Source: JAVBPT01 sp031549455 (GTDB taxonomy: Bacteria; Bacillota; Clostridia; Lachnospirales; JAKSVV01). Taken from it: 60,276 nucleotides of DNA. The stretch covers positions 1 through 60,276 of the forward strand of contig JAVBPT010000007.1 of the NCBI GenBank assembly GCA_031549455.1, given 5' to 3'. The position numbers were made by a program, and so were the translations under genes. Below the pieces are notes generated by a model, which did not search any database, was not told the DNA's origin, and saw only the letters and a program-made list of their open reading frames with translations. Positions 18,322-27,269 of this stretch are shown here, in pieces (the first letter of the stretch is position 1; every line of letters begins with the position of its first letter).

Positions 18322-18796
18322 AATATACGTTTACATCTGTGGCGCCATAATTGCTTATAACACTTTTTACAGCATCCACATTGTCTCCCTCAGTCTTTAC
18401 GGTTAGGATATACTTCCCTGTTTTAATGTGATCCTCATATCCCTTGCTTTCATTTTCGGGAATACCGAGATCAACAAGTGCCCCAACGACACCACCCGTT
18501 ACTGCCCCAGAAATGAGACCGGCAAGCGGTCCAGCTGCGGCGACCACACCCAGACCTGGGATGGCAAATGTTCCAGCACCAATCAAAAGACCAGCAACAC
18601 CACCCAAAATGGTTCCGGCGGTCACACCATTGGAGATGTTGTCGCTAGCGCCGGCATTGTCGGAACTTTCCGCGTCGTCGCTACTCCCGCCGACAATAGA
18701 TATATTCTCTGTGTTAAACCCCTCATTTCGAAGTTTATAAGTAGCATTTTCGGCGTCTTGTCTGGTATTGAAAACACCAATTACAGTATTTGTCAT
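18320..18796 (-). CDS. General-stress-type protein with glycine-zipper membrane segment
   Basis: 158 residues. The N-terminus (TNTVIGVFNTRQDAENATYKL) matches the general stress protein 17M / YflT-type domain, a small alpha/beta fold. The middle is a long Gly/Ala-rich hydrophobic stretch (about 70-125, with ILGGVAGLLIGAGTF and GLISGAVTGGVVGALV) typical of glycine-zipper membrane segments. The C-terminus (GKYILTVKTEGDNVDAVKSV) repeats the heavy-metal-domain-like beta-alpha pattern seen in related proteins. The ATG at 18796 is chosen because AAGAAGGAGG lies 5 bases upstream; longer versions lack a ribosome site. Homologues are often stress-induced, but I see no clear sigma-B promoter here. Confidence 0.8.
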   Translation of the reverse strand: MTNTVIGVFNTRQDAENATYKLRNEGFNTENISIVGGSSDDAESSDNAGASDNISNGVTAGTILGGVAGLLIGAGTFAIPGLGVVAAAGPLAGLISGAVTGGVVGALVDLGIPENESKGYEDHIKTGKYILTVKTEGDNVDAVKSVISNYGATDVNVY

Positions 18797-18923
18797 ATGA
18801 ACCTCCTTCTTAAGTTTCATCCTTATTTTTACCAATAGATGTATAATTATACATTGGGGTTTTGTTTACATAATTCCTAGGGAAAACCTGTAGATAAATG
18901 GTGTTCAAAATGTGGAAAACCTC

Positions 18924-18952
18924 TTTACAAATCGATTTATTTGTGATATACT
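18924..18952 (+). promoter_or_regulatory. Promoter of veg
   Basis: TTTACA (18924-18929), a 17-base spacer and TATACT (18947-18952), close to consensus. The predicted transcript start near 18959 leaves no leader for an ATG at 18962, which favours the start at 18998. Confidence 0.7.
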
Positions 18953-18997
18953 GACTGTGTCATGGAGGGGGAATTTATAGGAAAGACGGTGATAATA

Positions 18998-19264
18998 ATG
19001 ATAATTAGTAATGATATCACGAAGGTGAGAGAAAATATTGAAGGATTCTTGGGTCAACCAGTTGTGATAAAATGTAACAGAGGAAAAAGAAGAACCACCA
19101 TATCACGTGGAGTCCTAGAAAGTACATATCCTAGCGTTTTCGTAGTCACTTTTAATAACGAAGAAGAAAATACATCACATAAAGCATCCTTTAGCTATAC
19201 GGATTTGTTAACAAAGAGAGTGGAATTTATGGTGGTAAGGAATAAGCAAGAAAGTTTTGAGTAA
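18998..19264 (+). CDS. veg: Veg family protein
   Basis: 88 residues, the usual size. The pattern NIEGFLGQPVVIKCNRGKRR followed by ESTYPSVFVV and SYTDLLTKRVEF matches the Veg family, compact SH3-like beta proteins; in Bacillus subtilis Veg is abundant and affects biofilm matrix genes. GGTGAT lies a few bases before the ATG at 18998. The earlier in-frame ATG (18962) lies at the predicted transcript start. The gene has its own strong promoter, and its terminator overlaps the stop codon. Confidence 0.9.
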   Translation: MIISNDITKVRENIEGFLGQPVVIKCNRGKRRTTISRGVLESTYPSVFVVTFNNEEENTSHKASFSYTDLLTKRVEFMVVRNKQESFE

Positions 19265-19282
19265 TTCAAAACTTTCTTTTTT
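19248..19282 (+). terminator. Terminator overlapping the end of veg
   Basis: AAGAAAGTTTTGA (19248-19260) pairs with TTCAAAACTTTCTT (19265-19278), followed by T's. The veg stop codon lies in the loop. No gene is seen between here and 19473. Confidence 0.88.
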
Positions 19283-19472
19283 ATCAGAGCGGAAATAGAG
19301 AAAAAGAATGAAACCTCATGGGTCTAGTCAAGCAGAGGATGCATACAGATTGAGCATATAGCATAAATGTAAAGTATGGAATTTCAAAACTTTTTTAATA
19401 AATTAGTACTAAAACTTCTCCTTAAATTATATGTATGTATTAAACATATTTTAATTAGGGGGAAGTTTTTAT

Positions 19473-21002
19473 ATGAATGTTGAAAAGTCAAAGCTAAGAA
19501 TGTCCTTTTTTTCAAAAGAAGAGAATGTAAAGAGCATTGTTGAGGACGATGTTATTGTAAGAGATGTCAATCCGGATATTTTAAATATCATTGAAGTTTC
19601 GGGAGTACCTTACATACGGGACAAGAAGAAGGATGGGGAAAAAATTATCGTCTCTGGAAGCATAAGATATAACATTATATATATAGCAGATGAGGAAGAA
19701 AAAAATGTACATAGCATGCAAGGGGAAATTGGATTTATTGAAAAATTTGAATCCGAATCAAATGTGGATGAGATTGATACAGACATTAAATTAGAATATC
19801 TGCAAGGCACATTGTTAAATAGCAGGAAGGTGAATCTAAAAACTATTATCCATATTAGTGTGGATTCCAACGGCGAATATGATGAGGATGTGGTGACCAA
19901 TGTATTAAATGAGCCGAATATACAAAAGATAGAAAAGAGAATGAAAAACTGTATTCACGTTGAAAAGATTAAGGAAAGATTTCTGGAAAAAGAAAAATTT
20001 GTGGTTCCTGCTAACAAGCCATACATCAGTGAAATTTTAAAAACGGATGTAAGACTCAACAATGTGGATGTGAATAGCATGGGAGATGAACTCTTGGTAA
20101 CAGGAAACCTGGTGCTTATGATTCTATACAATTCCGATGAAACCGATGCCATTGACTTTATCGAGTTTAATATGCCGATTCGTGAATCCATTAAGGGGTC
20201 GTATGATGATGTGACTTATGACATCAAATTGGATATTGAGAACATCGATCTTCATGTTGAAGAGGACAATGAAAATGAAAATAGACTTGTCAATTTTGAA
20301 ACGGTTCTAAACTGTAAAATTGATGTGATTGGAAGTCAAGAGATGACAATTTTAGATGACATTTATTCACTCGACACCAAACTAGCTGTGGGCGAAAAGG
20401 ATATGGTTTACGATGTAATGGTTTGTCAAAATAAAAATTCTTATAATATTAGAGAGATGATCAAAATCGATAAGGCAAACATTATGCAAGTATATAATGT
20501 TTATGCAAAAATTGATATTGAGAACATTACAGTTAAAAACAATATCACAGAAATCAGCGGGGTGATTCAGGCCAAAACCATTTATGTGGTTGCGGATGAC
20601 AACATGCCTTTAAATAGTCATGAAATCGAAATTCCATTTACACAGCTTGTGGACACCAAATCTTCAAGGGAGGGAATGAAGTGTTTTGCCACTGCTAAGG
20701 TAGAGGATATCAACTTCAACATGTTAAATCCGACCGAAATTGAGGTGCGTTTTGAAATCACACTAAATGCAAAGGTGTTGGAAGAAAACAAGGAGAATAT
20801 GATTATCTCCATCGAGCGTGAGGATGCACCGATAGAAAGCAGAATGAGTATGGTGATCTGCGTAGCGGATGCGGAAAAAAGACTTTGGGATGTGGCCAAA
20901 AATTATAATGCAAGTTTAGAACACATCAAATTACAAAATGATCATATCGAGATCAAGCCAGACACCATCATTGCAAAAGGTGAAAAAATTCTTATTTTAT
21001 AA
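19473..21002 (+). CDS. SPOCS (DUF3794) and LysM domain protein
   Basis: 509 residues. Three SPOCS-type (DUF3794) repeats can be followed: IVEDDVIVRDVNPDILNIIE and IIVSGSIRYNIIYIAD (about 20-140), KFVVPANKPYISEILKTDV and LLVTGNLVLMILY (about 170-300), and a third from about 330 (MQVYNVYAKIDIENI) to 445. A C-terminal LysM-type domain follows (RLWDVAKNYNASLEHIKLQN). This architecture is widespread in spore-forming Clostridia and is linked to spore coat or cortex; the exact role is not established. There is no signal peptide, as expected for a protein made in the mother cell. AGGGGGAAG precedes the ATG. CATATTTTA (19445-19453) resembles a sigma-E/K -10 element, but its -35 is unclear. Confidence 0.88.
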   Translation: MNVEKSKLRMSFFSKEENVKSIVEDDVIVRDVNPDILNIIEVSGVPYIRDKKKDGEKIIVSGSIRYNIIYIADEEEKNVHSMQGEIGFIEKFESESNVDEIDTDIKLEYLQGTLLNSRKVNLKTIIHISVDSNGEYDEDVVTNVLNEPNIQKIEKRMKNCIHVEKIKERFLEKEKFVVPANKPYISEILKTDVRLNNVDVNSMGDELLVTGNLVLMILYNSDETDAIDFIEFNMPIRESIKGSYDDVTYDIKLDIENIDLHVEEDNENENRLVNFETVLNCKIDVIGSQEMTILDDIYSLDTKLAVGEKDMVYDVMVCQNKNSYNIREMIKIDKANIMQVYNVYAKIDIENITVKNNITEISGVIQAKTIYVVADDNMPLNSHEIEIPFTQLVDTKSSREGMKCFATAKVEDINFNMLNPTEIEVRFEITLNAKVLEENKENMIISIEREDAPIESRMSMVICVADAEKRLWDVAKNYNASLEHIKLQNDHIEIKPDTIIAKGEKILIL

Positions 21003-21087
21003 AACTTTTATAACCAAACTTGGTAAATTTTAAATGTTATATTTATTGAATTGTGTTACATAATATATTTGACGGAGGTGAAATAAA

Positions 21088-21285
21088 ATGGACAATTCAA
21101 TAAAGAATCAAGCTAAAGCAGCTCTTGACAGCTTTAAATATGAAGTTGCAAACGAAATCGGCGTAAACCTAAAACAAGGTTACAACGGTGACTTAACTAC
21201 AAAGCAAGCCGGATCAGTTGGCGGATATATGGTTAAGAAAATGATCGAAAAACAAGAAGCTCAAATGTCAGGATCAGCTAGATAG
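21088..21285 (+). CDS. Small, acid-soluble spore protein, alpha/beta type
   Basis: 65 residues, the normal size. It carries both family signatures: KYEVANEIGV around the germination-protease cleavage site (cleavage is expected within EIGV) and GYNGDLTTKQAGSVGGYMVK. These proteins coat DNA in the developing spore, protect it, and are degraded at germination to supply amino acids. GGAGGTG precedes the ATG. CATAATA (21059-21065) with TGTTATA 17 bases upstream is a possible sigma-G-type promoter, as expected for forespore expression; its -35 match is only partial. A terminator follows. Confidence 0.96.
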   Translation: MDNSIKNQAKAALDSFKYEVANEIGVNLKQGYNGDLTTKQAGSVGGYMVKKMIEKQEAQMSGSAR

Positions 21286-21320
21286 TTTAGAATATAGTAA
21301 ACAAACTAGATCAGTAAAAA

Positions 21321-21348
21321 TGCACACTCTATGAGTTGTGTGTTTTTT
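21321..21348 (+). terminator. Terminator after the SASP gene
   Basis: GCACACTC pairs with GAGTTGTGTG across a three-base loop with one bulge, then TTTTTTT. Confidence 0.75.
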
Positions 21349-21470
21349 TGTTCATTTATCGTATATTCATCGAAAACGTGTTTTTATACGGTTAAATAGA
21401 AAAAATCAATACGATCTTTGAAGTGATGATTGGATCAGCAAAATCTCTCTTTTCCTGGGGAACAAAATAT

Positions 21471-21499
21471 TTGACAAACCCTTTCTGAAATGGTAATAT
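21471..21499 (+). promoter_or_regulatory. Promoter of the gyrA operon
   Basis: TTGACA (21471-21476), a 17-base spacer and TAATAT (21494-21499). It lies about 30 bases before the gyrA start. Confidence 0.8.
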
Positions 21500-21532
21500 T
21501 ATAGCATAATTCGTATATAGAGGGAGAAGGTT

Positions 21533-24064
21533 ATGTTAACGAACAACGATACAAATAAAGTGGTGAATGTCAACATTGATGAAGAAATGAGAAGATCCTA
21601 TATAGATTATGCGATGAGTGTAATTGTGTCACGGGCACTGCCAGATGTCCGGGATGGATTAAAACCGGTACATAGACGAATCCTATACTCAATGTTTGAA
21701 AGCGGTTATACCAATGACAAACAATTCCGTAAATGTGCACGTGTGGTTGGGGATACCATGGGTAAATGTCACCCGCATGGTGACTCTGCAATCTATGATG
21801 CATTGGTGAATCTGGCACAAGATTTTAGTACGAGATATATGTTAATCGATTCCCACGGAAACTTTGGTTCGATTGATGGAGACAGTGCTGCGGCGATGCG
21901 TTATACAGAATGTAAACTCAGCAAAATCTCAGAGGAACTCCTTCGGGATCTCGGAAAAGACACGGTGGATATGGAACCAAACTTTGATGAAACCTTGAAA
22001 GAACCAGTAGTTTTGCCGGCTCGTTATCCAAACCTGCTTGCAAACGGCACAACCGGGATTGCGGTTGGAATGGCGACCAATATCCCACCTCATAATCTTC
22101 GGGAAATCATAGATGCGGTGTTAAAAATGATTGACAATTTCGTTGAAAATGATAAAGAAACGGATATAGAAGATTTAATTAAGATTGTGAAAGGACCGGA
22201 TTTCCCAACCGGGGCCACCATTTTGAGTACGCCAGAATTGAAGAAGGCTTATCGAACGGGAAGAGGCATTATTAAGATTCGTGGTGTGGCAGCGATCGAG
22301 GAACACAAGGGAAAGGATCGGATTATTATTACAGAAATCCCGTATCGTGTGAATAAGGCAAATCTGATTGAAAAGGTTGCAGAACTGGTTCGAGATAAGA
22401 AAATAGAAGGTATTTCAGACCTAAGGGATGAATCCAATCGTGAAGGAATTCGGATTGTGGTTGAATTAAAAAGGGATGCGAATGCCAACGTGGTATTGAA
22501 TAAACTATACAAGTTTACAGCATTACAGTCCTCTTTTGGAATCAACATGCTTGCGCTTGTAAACTCAGAGCCAAAGACTTTAAACCTAAAGCAAATGCTT
22601 TCCTACTACTTAAATCACCAAAGGGAAGTGGAAACAAGAAGAATTAAATATGACTTAAAGAAGGCAGAGGATCGTGCACATATTTTGGAAGGATTGCGCA
22701 TTGCTTTAAATAACATTGATGAGATCGTTCGAATTATTAAATCCTCAAAAGACGTCGATACGGCCAAACAGGAATTAATGAAGGCATTCGGTCTTACTGA
22801 AATACAGGCGCAAGCCATTGTGGACATGAGACTAAAAACGCTGACTGGACTCGAAAAGGAAAAGATTGAAGCAGAATATGCAGAGCTGATGAAGACAATT
22901 ACCGAATTAAAAGCTATCCTTGCGGATGAGAAAAAACTGTATGCAGTGATTAAAGAGTATCTATCTAAAATTCGAGAAAAATTTGGAGACAAAAGAAGAA
23001 CCACCTTCACACAGGATGAGGGTGACTTTGAAGAAGAAGATTTGATTAAAAATGATCGAAATGTTGTGACCATGACCTACCTGGGGTATATTAAACGTGT
23101 ACCGGTAGACACTTATACGGTGCAAAATCGTGGAGGCAGAGGTATTAAGGCGCTTGAAAAGAGGGAAGATGATTTCATACAAAACATCTTCATTTCCGAT
23201 GCACATAACCATCTCCTCTTCTTTACAAATAGAGGGATTGTATATAAATTAAAGACATATGAAATTCCGGAGGCAAGTAGAGTGGCAAGGGGAATGAACA
23301 TCAAGAGTTTACTACCACTTTCAGCGGATGAAAAGATCACCGCAGTGATCTCTATTAAAGACTTCGATGAGAGCAAATTCTTATTGATGGCAACCAAAAA
23401 TGGAATTGTGAAAAAGTCACAACTCTCCAATTATCAAAACATCAGAAAGACAGGAATTATTGGAATCAATTTAAGAGATGATGATGAACTCATCAGAGTA
23501 TGTATCACGAACGGAAACGAGGAAATCGTGCTTGCGACCCATGACGGCTTTGGCATTCGATTTAAAGAGGAAGATGTGAGAGTCATTGGACGATCTGGAA
23601 CGGGTGTAACCGGAATCAAGCTTCGTGAAAAAGACGTTGTGGTGGGGATGGAAGTACTGGCAGAAGATAAAAAGATTCTGGTGATCACAAAGAGAGGACT
23701 TGGAAAGGTATTTAAGCAAGACGGAATATCTCTTCAAAAGAGGGCCGGAAAAGGAGTCAAGATTCATAAAGTAACTGAGAAGACGGGCAGTATTGTAGGG
23801 ATGAGAACCGTTCACGATATAGACGAGATCATGATCATCAACTCCATTGGTGTCATCATTCGACTAAAGATTGAAAATATTTCTGAGATGGGCCGAGTAA
23901 CCCAAGGAGTAAAACTCATTAATCTTGAAAAAGACGTGGAAGTCTCTTCCGTTGCCAAGATCCAGCTGGATGAAAGTGCGTTAGAAGTGGGCATTGGTGC
24001 GGACGATGATGAGGAAGAAAATCCACAAACAGCACTTAATACGAATGGAGATGAGAATGTATAA
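21533..24064 (+). CDS. gyrA: DNA gyrase subunit A
   Basis: 843 residues. It is the breakage-reunion subunit of the A2B2 gyrase that introduces negative supercoils. The catalytic Tyr is Y124 (AAMRYTE). The quinolone region reads HPHGDSAIYD, with the Ser and Asp of sensitive enzymes. A GyrA-box is present as QNRGGRG near residue 527, with a second similar motif (QKRAGKG) further on, and a six-bladed C-terminal beta-pinwheel follows. The C-terminus is acidic (DDDEEENPQ), a tail that in other gyrases tunes supercoiling. This is gyrA rather than parC because of the GyrA-box and the holB neighbour. gyrB is not next to it. holB overlaps by 8 bases. Confidence 0.96.
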   Translation: MLTNNDTNKVVNVNIDEEMRRSYIDYAMSVIVSRALPDVRDGLKPVHRRILYSMFESGYTNDKQFRKCARVVGDTMGKCHPHGDSAIYDALVNLAQDFSTRYMLIDSHGNFGSIDGDSAAAMRYTECKLSKISEELLRDLGKDTVDMEPNFDETLKEPVVLPARYPNLLANGTTGIAVGMATNIPPHNLREIIDAVLKMIDNFVENDKETDIEDLIKIVKGPDFPTGATILSTPELKKAYRTGRGIIKIRGVAAIEEHKGKDRIIITEIPYRVNKANLIEKVAELVRDKKIEGISDLRDESNREGIRIVVELKRDANANVVLNKLYKFTALQSSFGINMLALVNSEPKTLNLKQMLSYYLNHQREVETRRIKYDLKKAEDRAHILEGLRIALNNIDEIVRIIKSSKDVDTAKQELMKAFGLTEIQAQAIVDMRLKTLTGLEKEKIEAEYAELMKTITELKAILADEKKLYAVIKEYLSKIREKFGDKRRTTFTQDEGDFEEEDLIKNDRNVVTMTYLGYIKRVPVDTYTVQNRGGRGIKALEKREDDFIQNIFISDAHNHLLFFTNRGIVYKLKTYEIPEASRVARGMNIKSLLPLSADEKITAVISIKDFDESKFLLMATKNGIVKKSQLSNYQNIRKTGIIGINLRDDDELIRVCITNGNEEIVLATHDGFGIRFKEEDVRVIGRSGTGVTGIKLREKDVVVGMEVLAEDKKILVITKRGLGKVFKQDGISLQKRAGKGVKIHKVTEKTGSIVGMRTVHDIDEIMIINSIGVIIRLKIENISEMGRVTQGVKLINLEKDVEVSSVAKIQLDESALEVGIGADDDEEENPQTALNTNGDENV

Positions 24065-25031
24065 TTACAGATCCATTTTGGGAAATGAGGGGATGCTTTC
24101 AAATCTCAGCAAGCTGGTGGCCTCTCGCGAGACCTCCCATGCGTATATGTTTATTAGTAAGGACGAGGTGAGCGCTAGACAAATTGCGAGCACCTTTGCA
24201 AAGTCTATTCTATGCTCGGATTTTGGGCAAGATGTGTGTGAAGCGTGCGCCTCTTGTATCGCATTTGACAAAGGGAATCACCCGGATGTGATCTGGATTG
24301 ATCTTATGGAAGACAAAAAATCGATCTCTGTGAAAGAGATCCGGGAAGCTTTGTTAGACATCGATATGAAACCCTACTCAAGCCCTTATAAAATTTATCT
24401 AATTGGTCATGTGGACCAGATGACAGAGGAGGCACAAAACACCATTTTAAAATCATTGGAAGAGCCCAACCAATACGTAAAGCTCATTTTATTGGTATCG
24501 GATCTCGAAAACGTGCTTACGACCATTCAGTCTCGCTGCTTAAAAATCAATATTGGACCAATAGAGGAGTCTCATTTAAAAGCGTATCTGGCAAGTCATG
24601 GTGTGTCAGATCAGGATCTTATAGATTTTTATATTTACTACGCGGCGGGAAGTAGAACCAAAATTGATCAGCTCATAAATGATCCCGATTTTGTAAAGAC
24701 TAGGGATGAGGTTTTGGATATGACAGATAAATTGGTTGAGAGTGATATTCTAAAGATCTTAGAAGTAAATCGGTTTTTTGAGTCACATAAAGAGAACATA
24801 CAGGTGGTGCTTGACATTTTGGAAACTTGGTTTAGGGATCTTTTGATGACGAAGAGAGGATTTCAGAAACTAATTAACCAGGATCGAAAAAAAGAGGTGG
24901 TTCGTCAAGCGGGGGTAGTATCGGAGGAAAAAATTTTTTTGATTCTTGAAAACTTAGCCCAATTTAAAAATCATTTAGAATACAATATCAATATGAAACT
25001 TGCAACACTTTTGTTGCAGGCGAATAGTTAG
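24057..25031 (+). CDS. holB: DNA polymerase III delta' subunit
   Basis: 324 residues. It is part of the clamp loader that places the beta sliding clamp on DNA. The AAA+ N-terminal domain carries the four-cysteine zinc module (C53, C61, C64, C67), a TEEAQNTILKSLEEP stretch and the SRC sensor motif (TIQSRC). The P-loop is degenerate, as expected for delta' rather than gamma/tau. The ATG at 24057 overlaps the gyrA stop (ATGTATAA) and follows GGAGATGAG; a longer frame starting at 23994 lies inside gyrA and has no advantage. It is co-transcribed with gyrA, ricT and trmN6, an order like that around holB (yaaS) in Bacillus. Confidence 0.92.
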   Translation: MYNYRSILGNEGMLSNLSKLVASRETSHAYMFISKDEVSARQIASTFAKSILCSDFGQDVCEACASCIAFDKGNHPDVIWIDLMEDKKSISVKEIREALLDIDMKPYSSPYKIYLIGHVDQMTEEAQNTILKSLEEPNQYVKLILLVSDLENVLTTIQSRCLKINIGPIEESHLKAYLASHGVSDQDLIDFYIYYAAGSRTKIDQLINDPDFVKTRDEVLDMTDKLVESDILKILEVNRFFESHKENIQVVLDILETWFRDLLMTKRGFQKLINQDRKKEVVRQAGVVSEEKIFLILENLAQFKNHLEYNINMKLATLLLQANS

Positions 25032-25039
25032 GAGAAGTG

Positions 25040-25921
25040 ATGAAGGTTATAGGAGTAAAGCCTAAAAAATATGATAACATACAATACTATTTATGCGAAG
25101 ATTACAGAGTGACCGTTGGGTACAATGTAATCGTGGAGACGCCACTCGGACTTGAGTTTGCCAAAGTCCTTGTGCTCTACCGAAATGGGGAGAAAAACAC
25201 AGAAGGGTTAAATGAGGTTGTGAGGGTGGCAAGCTTCGCAGATCTAACAAGGCACAATCAAAATCTAGAGAGGGAAGAAGAGGCCAAAAAGACATTCGTT
25301 GAAAATGCAAAGAAGTTTAAATTAGAGATGAAGCTAATCAATGTTCGTTTCTTGTTTGATGCAAGCAAAATTATTTTCTACTTTACCGCAGAGGGAAGGG
25401 TTGATTTTAGAGAGTTTGTAAAAGATTTGGCGATGAAATATAGAGTTCGGATAGAATTACGGCAGATTGGTGTAAGAGATGAAACCAAGATGGTTGGCGG
25501 AATCGGAATCTGTGGCAGAAAGCTCTGCTGCTGTTCTGTTTTGGATGATTTTAAGGGGTCCTCGATCAATATGGCCAAAGAGCAGAACTTATCCCTCAAT
25601 CCAACCAAGATATCGGGCTCTTGTGGCCGGTTGATGTGTTGTCTTGAGTACGAAAATGAGGGCTATGCGGAGATTAATAGAACCTTACCGAGGGTATATG
25701 ATATTGTTAAGACAGAGGATGGAGAAGGAACCGTTATTGGTATCAACAGTCTGAAGAAGTTGGTTAAGGTTTCCTTTATAAAGCATCAGAAAGATGATGA
25801 ACCCACAACACTTGTAAAAGAGTTTAAGGGGGATGAGGTAAAAGTGGTTAAAAAAGGAGCCGCACAAACAGAAGAAAACCTAGACGAGCTCAAAAAACTT
25901 GAGGATAAAAATGAGCAATAA
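25040..25921 (+). CDS. ricT: RicT/YaaT, PSP1 domain protein
   Basis: 293 residues. The PSP1 domain is clear: FYFTAEGRVDFREFVKDLA, then GGIGICGRKLCCC and ISGSCGRLMCCLEYE. The cysteines (C158, C163-165, C195, C200, C201) match those that bind Fe-S clusters in the RicA-RicF-RicT complex, which in Bacillus subtilis stimulates RNase Y-dependent mRNA processing and affects sporulation and competence. The ATG at 25040 is used because it is 5 bases from GGAG; the preceding GTG is too close. It lies 8 bases after holB and overlaps trmN6 by 11 bases. The RicA and RicF partners are not in the window. Confidence 0.93.
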   Translation: MKVIGVKPKKYDNIQYYLCEDYRVTVGYNVIVETPLGLEFAKVLVLYRNGEKNTEGLNEVVRVASFADLTRHNQNLEREEEAKKTFVENAKKFKLEMKLINVRFLFDASKIIFYFTAEGRVDFREFVKDLAMKYRVRIELRQIGVRDETKMVGGIGICGRKLCCCSVLDDFKGSSINMAKEQNLSLNPTKISGSCGRLMCCLEYENEGYAEINRTLPRVYDIVKTEDGEGTVIGINSLKKLVKVSFIKHQKDDEPTTLVKEFKGDEVKVVKKGAAQTEENLDELKKLEDKNEQ

Positions 25922-26606
25922 AATGCTTTGCGATCTAGGGATCAATGGATTAAAAATTGAACAAGAAGAGGGTCTATTCCTGGTTGGAACAGACTCTGTT
26001 TTATTATCAGACTTCGTTCGAGCCAAAAAGGGGGCGAGTATAATAGATCTCGGAACAGGGACGGGGGTGCTTCCCATTCTTTTATCAGCTAAGACGGAGG
26101 CCCGTATTATTTATGGGATTGATATTGTGCCGGAAGCAGTGGCACTGGCCAAACGAAACGTGGAGAAAAATCAGCTCGAAGATAGGATTCTGATTGAAAG
26201 GGTGGATATCAAAGAGGCCCACCGTCATTACACCTCTTTCTTTGATGTGGTGGTGACCAATCCACCGTATATGCTGCCGAGTGAGAATAGCAAAAATCAG
26301 AAGATGCAGTGTGTTAATCAGGAGGAAAATTTAAGAATTGCAAGACATGAGATCTTGTGCACGATTGAGGATATCTTAAAGACAAGCAGTAGGCTTCTCG
26401 GGACGAAAGGGAAGTTTTATATCGTTTATAGACCGGAACGCCTCGCCACTCTTTTTTATTTGATGAAAAAGCATAGTATTGAGCCCAAACGAATGAAAAT
26501 GGTGTACCCATTTAAAAGTAGGGAGGCCAACATGGTGTTAGTGGAGGGTGTAAAAGACGGGAAAGAGGGTCTTAAGGTAGAGCCTATTCTCTGTATCAAT
26601 GGATGA
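25911..26606 (+). CDS. trmN6: tRNA1(Val) adenine-37 N6-methyltransferase-type enzyme
   Basis: 231 residues. It is a class I SAM-dependent methyltransferase with the SAM loop DLGTGTG (46-52) and the amino-methyltransferase motif NPPY (117-120). It resembles YabB of Bacillus and YfiC of E. coli, the latter methylating A37 of tRNA-Val. The start ATGAGCAATAA overlaps the ricT stop, with GAGG 7 bases upstream. The position after ricT is the same as in Bacillus, which supports the assignment. Exact tRNA specificity is inferred from the family. Confidence 0.88.
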   Translation: MSNKMLCDLGINGLKIEQEEGLFLVGTDSVLLSDFVRAKKGASIIDLGTGTGVLPILLSAKTEARIIYGIDIVPEAVALAKRNVEKNQLEDRILIERVDIKEAHRHYTSFFDVVVTNPPYMLPSENSKNQKMQCVNQEENLRIARHEILCTIEDILKTSSRLLGTKGKFYIVYRPERLATLFYLMKKHSIEPKRMKMVYPFKSREANMVLVEGVKDGKEGLKVEPILCING

Positions 26607-26620
26607 ATCGGGATGAGTAT

Positions 26621-26651
26621 AAAAAGAGGGCACATATGAGTGCTCTCTTTT
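26621..26651 (+). terminator. Terminator of the gyrA-trmN6 operon
   Basis: AAAAGAGGGCAC pairs with GTGCTCTCTTTT around a six-base loop, with one G-T pair. Confidence 0.8.
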
Positions 26652-26681
26652 ACATATATATGTATCAAAAAGGATTTCTAA

Positions 26682-27224
26682 ATGAGCGTTTGGGTCTATG
26701 AAAAGAATGGAAAAGTGGTTTCTAGGGTGTCTGATGCATGGGAAGATACGATTCTTGATGGGATCGAGACCGCAGTCGGAGAAGAGGGGGTGGTTCCTGA
26801 GAGAGACAAAAGAGAAGGAGATAAAAAAACACCCCGTGGGGTATACTGGATTGATAAGACATTTGGATGGGGGGAGCTTCCGGAAGGGAGAGATTTCCTG
26901 ATTCAGGGGATAGAGCACCTTAAGGTATCCGGACCGGATGAGTATTTTTGGGTGGATGATTCGGAGAGTGCGCTCTATAACCAGATTTATACAGGAAAGG
27001 ACGCCCCCTTTTCTTCGGCAGAAGATTTGTATCAGCCTGGCTATCGGTATGCACTTGTTCTAAGCTATAATAAGGAGAGGGCCCCGTATAGAGGGTCCGC
27101 AATCTTCGTCCATGTGTTAGAGCCTGGGAAGACTAGCACTCTGGGGTGTATTGCCTATCCGGAGGATGTATTCCTATTGATTGTCGCATATCTAGATATT
27201 CAATCCGTATTTAAAATTATGTAA
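26682..27224 (+). CDS. L,D-transpeptidase (YkuD fold) protein without a visible signal peptide
   Basis: 180 residues. The YkuD catalytic signature is present: KREGDKKTPRGVYWI near residue 43, His144 (FVHV) and the nucleophile Cys156 (STLGCIAYP). Exported relatives make 3-3 cross-links in peptidoglycan or attach proteins to it. Here the protein starts MSVWVYEKNG with no hydrophobic segment, so export by the general pathway is not evident. It may act in the cytosol or the mother cell, or use another route. The ribosome site AAGGAT is weak. It stands between two terminators, before convergent abrB. Confidence 0.85.
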   Translation: MSVWVYEKNGKVVSRVSDAWEDTILDGIETAVGEEGVVPERDKREGDKKTPRGVYWIDKTFGWGELPEGRDFLIQGIEHLKVSGPDEYFWVDDSESALYNQIYTGKDAPFSSAEDLYQPGYRYALVLSYNKERAPYRGSAIFVHVLEPGKTSTLGCIAYPEDVFLLIVAYLDIQSVFKIM

Positions 27225-27227
27225 ACA

Positions 27228-27259
27228 AAAAGACCTTCTAGGGTTGGTAGAAAGCCTTT
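27228..27259. terminator. Bidirectional terminator between the transpeptidase gene and abrB
   Basis: AAAAGACCTTCTA (27228-27240) pairs with TAGAAAGCCTTT (27248-27259) using two wobble or mismatch positions. Confidence 0.65.
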
Positions 27260-27269
27260 GACTTTTCTC

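Noticed and set aside
23994..24056. Longer start for holB inside gyrA
   Set aside because: The extension is basic and low in similarity to delta', and GGAGATGAG marks the ATG at 24057.
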